A stretch of 64,000 bases of DNA from Thermoplasmata archaeon (GTDB lineage: Archaea > Thermoplasmatota > Thermoplasmata > Lutacidiplasmatales > UBA184), in assembly GCA_035622275.1 (NCBI GenBank), contig DASPVQ010000007.1, forward strand, positions 62,001 to 126,000, read 5' to 3'. Under the pieces are notes generated by a model that did no database searches, had not been told where the DNA came from, and saw nothing but the letters and a program-made list of their open reading frames with translations. Shown one piece after another: positions 60,590-64,000 of this stretch. The position numbers were made by a program, and so were the translations under genes. Each line of letters opens with the position of its first letter. The first letter of the stretch is position 1.

Positions 60590-61521
60590 GGCGCGATCGC
60601 CGGCGGTGCCGGCGCCCCGGTGAACGCGAGGTATTCGCAGGCGCGGCAGAGGTCGGTCGCGGCCGGCTCGCCGCACGCCCGGCAGCGCCCGGCCCGGCTC
60701 ACGGACTCCGGCGCGAGCCATCGCTCGGCGAGCCGCTCGTGGGTGCGCAGGAGGGCCTGGCGCGTCCCGGGCTGCGCCTCCTCCAGCTGCCAGACGATCT
60801 CGCGGAAGCGGTTGCGCGCGGCGCGTCCGGCGTGCGGGCACTCGCGGTGATCGAACGGGATCCCTCTCAACCGGGCGAACAGGTAGACCTCGCGCTCCGG
60901 CACCTGAGCGAGCGGGGCGATCCGGGGCACGAGGCCGGGCTGCCGCACGCGGTGCGGTGCCATCCGCACGAGGCGATCGAGGTCGCCGTGGACGAGGTTC
61001 ATGAGCACGCTCTGCGCGAGGTCATCGAGGTTGAATCCGAGGACGAGTGCCTCGGCGCCGGCCTCGCGCGCCGCCCGGTTGAGCAGGCGCCGGCGCCAGA
61101 CGCCGCAGAACGAGCACGGTACGGTCTCGGGCCGACGCGCGGCCGCCCGGTCCGTGGTCACCCCGAGCTCGGCCTGCGCGCGGACGATCCGGTGGTCGAC
61201 GCCGAGCCGTGCGGTCAGCGAGCGCGCCGCGACGAGGGTCTCCGCCCGGTAGCCCTCGATCCCTTCGTCCACGCTCAGCGCGACGAGCCGGACGTGGGGG
61301 CGGGTGCCGAGGAACTCGTGGCTGAGCGTGAGCGCCACGGCGGAGTCCTTGCCGCCGGACAGCGCCACCGCGACGGTCCCCCGCAGTCTCGGCGGGAGCT
61401 GCCGACGGAGCTCGTGGCCGAAGCGCTCCTCGACGGACCGAAGAAAGTGGCGCGCGCAGACGTCGCGTCCGCGGTACGGCTGGTCGATGACCGGCGGCGC
61501 GTCGCACGAGGAGCAGCGCAC
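60586..61521 (-). CDS. tRNA 2-thiolation enzyme, TtcA/Ncs6-like (TIGR00269 type)
   Basis: 311 residues, GTG start. N-terminal zinc finger (C3, C6, C22, H25), PP-loop ALSGGKDS (residues 55-60 core), a middle VPCSFCGVWRR Cys pair for iron-sulfur or catalysis, and C-terminal CRACG/CRACEY finger. Adenylates a tRNA uridine and replaces its oxygen with sulfur (U34, or U54 in related proteins). In archaea the sulfur donor is often a ubiquitin-fold carrier. Confidence 0.9.
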   Translation of the reverse strand: MRCSSCDAPPVIDQPYRGRDVCARHFLRSVEERFGHELRRQLPPRLRGTVAVALSGGKDSAVALTLSHEFLGTRPHVRLVALSVDEGIEGYRAETLVAARSLTARLGVDHRIVRAQAELGVTTDRAAARRPETVPCSFCGVWRRRLLNRAAREAGAEALVLGFNLDDLAQSVLMNLVHGDLDRLVRMAPHRVRQPGLVPRIAPLAQVPEREVYLFARLRGIPFDHRECPHAGRAARNRFREIVWQLEEAQPGTRQALLRTHERLAERWLAPESVSRAGRCRACGEPAATDLCRACEYLAFTGAPAPPAIAP

Positions 61522-61540
61522 GAGGCACGGGACCGCGGGA

Positions 61541-61595
61541 TTCTATTTGAGCCCGGAGCGGGACCGCGCGTTCCTCTGCGCGCATACGATTATTA
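61541..61595 (+). promoter_or_regulatory. Divergent promoters of the thiolation gene and xerA
   Basis: Minus-strand TCAAATAGAA (61541-61550) lies 20-29 nt before GTG 61521. Plus-strand GATTATTA (61588-61595) lies 26-33 nt before ATG 61621. These are the only AT-rich islands in the 99-nt gap, and both suggest near-leaderless transcripts. Confidence 0.5.
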
Positions 61596-61620
61596 CCTGA
61601 ACCCCGGCCAGACGCCCGCG

Positions 61621-62532
61621 ATGGCCAGCTCCCGGCTGCCGCGAAATCCCGGTCCGTCGCGCGCAGAATCGGGCCCGTCGACCGCCGGCGCCGACCCTCC
61701 CAGCTTCAGCGTCACCGAGCTGGTCGGGCGCTTCCAGCGGATGCTGCAGGCGCGCGAGCGCAGCCCGTGCACGGTCAAGCAGTACGGCCACATCGCCCGG
61801 GCCTTCCTCGCCTTCGCTCAGAAGCCGCTCGACGAGGTCACGGTCCACGACCTCGAGTCGTATCGGGAGTACCTGGTCCTCCAGCGGCACTACTCGAAGA
61901 ACTCCGTGTACACCACCGTGCGCGGGCTCACCTGCCTGTTCCGCAGCTTCGGCCTCGCCGTGGCCGACCAGCTCGAGCCGCCCCGGCGACCCGAGCGCCT
62001 GCCCCGGTACCTCACGGAGGAGGAGATGCACCGGCTGCTCGAGGCCGTGCGCGCCACCCCGCGCGACAGCGCGATCGTTCACGTGCTCGCCTTCGCCGGC
62101 CTGCGCGTGAGCGAGGTCTGCCACCTCGAGCTCGAGGACATCGAGTTCGAGCGCAACATCCTGCACGTGCGCTCGGGCAAGGGCGACAAGGATCGCGAGG
62201 TCATCCTCGAGGACCGCACCCGGGCCGCGATCGACCGCTATCTCGCCGAGCGCACGAGCTCCGGCGAGGCCGACCGGCGGCTGTTCCCCGTGGGGCCGGT
62301 GACGGTCGAGCGGATCGTCCGGCGGGCCGCCGGCCAGGCCGAGATCCCCCGGCGCGTGACGCCGCACATGCTGCGCCACACGCTCGCGACCGCGCTGCTC
62401 GCGCGCGGATGCGACATCCGCTACATCCAGAAGCTGCTCGGGCACGCCTCCGTCGCGACGACGCAGATCTACACGCACGTCGACACGCAGGCGCTGCGCA
62501 ACGCCTACCAGCGCGCCAAGCCGCAATATTAA
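61621..62532 (+). CDS. xerA: Archaeal XerA tyrosine recombinase
   Basis: 303 residues. An extra Ser/Pro-rich head of 27 residues precedes the core-binding domain. The catalytic set is complete: R162 in AGLRVSEV, K187 in SGKGDKDRE, H249 and R252 in TPHMLRHTLAT, H275 in LGHASVATT and nucleophile Y284 in QIYTHV. Resolves chromosome dimers at dif; no dif-like site was identified here. Stands in contrast to the broken integrase at 55429-55875. Confidence 0.95.
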   Translation: MASSRLPRNPGPSRAESGPSTAGADPPSFSVTELVGRFQRMLQARERSPCTVKQYGHIARAFLAFAQKPLDEVTVHDLESYREYLVLQRHYSKNSVYTTVRGLTCLFRSFGLAVADQLEPPRRPERLPRYLTEEEMHRLLEAVRATPRDSAIVHVLAFAGLRVSEVCHLELEDIEFERNILHVRSGKGDKDREVILEDRTRAAIDRYLAERTSSGEADRRLFPVGPVTVERIVRRAAGQAEIPRRVTPHMLRHTLATALLARGCDIRYIQKLLGHASVATTQIYTHVDTQALRNAYQRAKPQY

Positions 62533-62556
62533 CCGCCGGGGCCCCTCGGGCCGTTC

Positions 62557-63753
62557 GTGTCCGAGCCGGCGGTCGAGGTCGCGGTGCTCGGGGCCGGCAT
62601 CGCCGGCTGTGCCCTCGCCTACCACCTCGCCTCCCGTCGCGTCGGACCCACCGTCCTCTACGACCCGCGGACCCCGGCGGCCGGGGCGACCGGTCGGGCC
62701 GCCGGCATCGTCACCGAGCAGCTGTGGAACGACTGGGACGTCGCCGTGACCCGGGCCTCGAAGGAGGAGTACGCCCGGCTGAGCTCGCGCTGGGACCCGT
62801 CGGCCTATCGCGTGAACGGCTTCGTGCGCTGGGCGCACGGGCCGGAGGCGTCGCGGGCGCTCACCACCGCGGCCGAGCGGCTGCGCCGCTGGGGCGTCGC
62901 GGTCCGTGCGCTCGACGCCCGCGCCCTCGCCGAACGGATCCCGTGGGGACGCTTCGAGGACGGCGCTGTCGGGATCGACGCGCCGGGGGACGCGGTCGTG
63001 ACCCCGAGCGCGATGGCCGGGATCTACGCCGAGGGCGCTCGCGCGGCCGGGGTCGACGTGCGACTCGGAACGCCGATGCGCTCGCTGCGCCGCGAGGACG
63101 GTAGGTGGGAGCTCGCCACCGGCGCCTCCGCCGTGCGCGCGCGCCGGATCGTGATCGCCGCCGGCGCCTGGTCGAAGTCGATCCTCGCGACGCTCGGCCA
63201 TCCGCTGCCGCTCGCGCCGTACCGGACCCAGGCGGCGGTGCTGCGACCGGCCGGCGGGCCCGACAGCTTCCCCTCGGTCCACGACGTCGACGTCGACGTC
63301 TACGCCCGCCCCGAGGCCAACGGCCGCCTCCTCGCCGGGGACGGCACCGAGCTCACCGAGGTCGACCCCGAGACCTACCGGACCGGCGCCGACGAGGCGT
63401 TCGTCGCACATCTCGCCGAGACGTTCGGCCACCGCCTGCCCGGCTGGGCCGACGCCGAGCTCGTCCGGGCGTGGGCCGGGGTCTGCGCCGCGACCCCGGA
63501 CCGCCGCCCGTTCGTCGGGCCCGTGCCCGAGGCGGAGGGGCTGTTCGTGGAAGCCGGGTTCAACGGCTTCGGAGTGATGCGCGCCGGCGGGGTCGGCCAA
63601 CGCCTCGCGGACCTGCTCGCCGCCGGGGCGCACGACGACCACGCCCTCGCCGCGCTGGGGCCGGTGCTTCCCGCGCGCCGGCGCGCGGCGGCCGGAGCGT
63701 TCTCCCCCCGACCCGGCTTCACGCTCGACGACGGCGATGACCCTCGCTTCTGA
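62557..63753 (+). CDS. FAD-dependent oxidoreductase, D-amino-acid oxidase (DAO) family
   Basis: 398 residues, GTG start 24 nt after xerA. FAD dinucleotide motif VLGAGIAGCALAYHLA, then VVTPSAMAGIYAEGARAAG and RIVIAAGAWSK, and the C-terminal flavin contact VEAGFNGFGVM. Family members oxidise glycine, sarcosine, dimethylglycine, D-amino acids or D-hydroxyproline; the substrate cannot be fixed. A link to the hydroxyproline genes 9 kb away is only a possibility. The stop lies 17 nt inside the next gene. Confidence 0.85.
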   Translation: MSEPAVEVAVLGAGIAGCALAYHLASRRVGPTVLYDPRTPAAGATGRAAGIVTEQLWNDWDVAVTRASKEEYARLSSRWDPSAYRVNGFVRWAHGPEASRALTTAAERLRRWGVAVRALDARALAERIPWGRFEDGAVGIDAPGDAVVTPSAMAGIYAEGARAAGVDVRLGTPMRSLRREDGRWELATGASAVRARRIVIAAGAWSKSILATLGHPLPLAPYRTQAAVLRPAGGPDSFPSVHDVDVDVYARPEANGRLLAGDGTELTEVDPETYRTGADEAFVAHLAETFGHRLPGWADAELVRAWAGVCAATPDRRPFVGPVPEAEGLFVEAGFNGFGVMRAGGVGQRLADLLAAGAHDDHALAALGPVLPARRRAAAGAFSPRPGFTLDDGDDPRF

Positions 63754-64000
63754 CGCGCGCGCGATCGCGCGCGCCGGAGTACGCGCGGTCGATCCGGCGG
63801 TCGCCGTCCGGCGGGCGGTCGCGCGCAGGGCCGGGGGACTGAGGGTCGGCGCCCGGCGCCTCGCCCCCGGCGCGGGAGGGCGCTTCCACGTCATCGCGAT
63901 CGGGAAGGCGGCGGGGGCGATGGCCGACGCGGCCGCCCGACTCGCCGGAGCGGACCGCCTCGGGCTCGCGATCCCGCCGAAGGGGTACCCGGCGCCGAGC
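63737..64000 (+). CDS. Glycerate 2-kinase (MOFRL/DUF4147 type), N-terminal part
   Basis: First 88 codons, running off the window. FHVIAIGKAAGAMADAA is the nucleotide-site segment of the DUF4147 glycerate kinases, and the following IPPKGY also fits. Phosphorylates D-glycerate to 2-phosphoglycerate, as in the non-phosphorylating Entner-Doudoroff pathway of Thermoplasmata. ATG 63737 overlaps the flavoprotein stop by 17 nt. A near-perfect GCGC palindrome around 63755-63775 falls in its coding sequence. Confidence 0.85.
   Translation, partial: MTLASDARAIARAGVRAVDPAVAVRRAVARRAGGLRVGARRLAPGAGGRFHVIAIGKAAGAMADAAARLAGADRLGLAIPPKGYPAPS

Noticed and set aside
63754-63780. GCGC palindrome as a regulatory site
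   Set aside because: It lies within the glycerate-kinase coding sequence and is what one expects by chance from repeated Ala/Arg codons at this GC content.
1-64000. CRISPR arrays, rRNA genes, intact insertion sequences
   Set aside because: No regularly spaced repeats, no rRNA-like stretches and no transposase-like frames were seen on either strand.

Overview
The window is about 64 kb of very GC-rich archaeal chromosome, most likely from an uncultivated member of the Thermoplasmatota. Archaeal markers are: a thermosome subunit, aIF2-beta with a TRAM domain, deoxyhypusine synthase, ribosomal protein L21e, RNA polymerase subunit F, a DUF655 protein and KsgA/Dim1 in the archaeal order, Pus10, an archaeal XerA, TATA-box promoters 20-45 nt before start codons, and a tRNA-Lys without encoded CCA. 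A DUF6015-like protein points to Thermoplasmatota; I cannot place the order. Genes are tightly packed, often in ATGA or GTGA stop/start overlaps, with many GTG starts. No rRNA, CRISPR array or intact insertion sequence was seen.

Layout. 1-5.97 kb: an ABC-2 exporter (cut by the window edge), a glycogen-debranching-type glucosidase coupled to an unknown protein, an MTHFR-like protein and a degenerate M29 peptidase homologue. 6.0-14.5 kb: an ACT-domain protein divergent from argG-argH-lysW-argX-lysY-lysZ-lysJ-lysK, an amino-group-carrier-protein route to ornithine plus the last two arginine steps. 14.5-23.1 kb: pirin, a zinc-ribbon membrane protein, a two-component pair, GNAT, a zinc alcohol dehydrogenase, a second ABC-2 exporter and a cyclic-nucleotide-binding protein. 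23.2-26.5 kb: a DtxR/MntR-type regulator with a palindrome at its promoter, then a metal-ion ABC importer. 26.5-30.9 kb: HxlR regulator, ThiS/MoaD-like protein with a beta-propeller protein, and a MarR/MFS pair behind a candidate operator. 31.1-34.2 kb: a 1012-residue class III cyclase/ATPase/TPR protein.

34.3-49.1 kb is mainly informational: tRNA-Lys(CUU), deoxyhypusine synthase, a presenilin-like protease, aIF2-beta, HAD phosphatase, aldo-keto reductase, valyl-tRNA synthetase (apparently starting at CTG), a third ABC exporter, class II lysyl-tRNA synthetase, thermosome, Hsp20 and an O-methyltransferase. 49.2-54 kb: a Kef-type antiporter, then a coupled S53 protease / 4-hydroxyproline epimerase / DapA-family lyase set that looks like a peptide-to-hydroxyproline catabolic unit. 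54-58.4 kb: the pus10-rpl21e-rpoF-DUF655-ksgA block, split before ksgA by a dead tyrosine integrase. 58.4-64 kb: DUF6015 protein, PrsW-like protease, 3-hydroxyacyl-CoA dehydrogenase, tRNA thiolation enzyme, XerA, a DAO-type flavoprotein and the start of a glycerate 2-kinase.

The points most worth following up are the S53/hydroxyproline unit, the ThiS-propeller pair, the M29 homologue that has lost all expected metal ligands, the CTG start of valS, the integrase remnant whose first catalytic arginine codon is a stop, and a possible cAMP module (cyclase plus separate cAMP-type binding domain).
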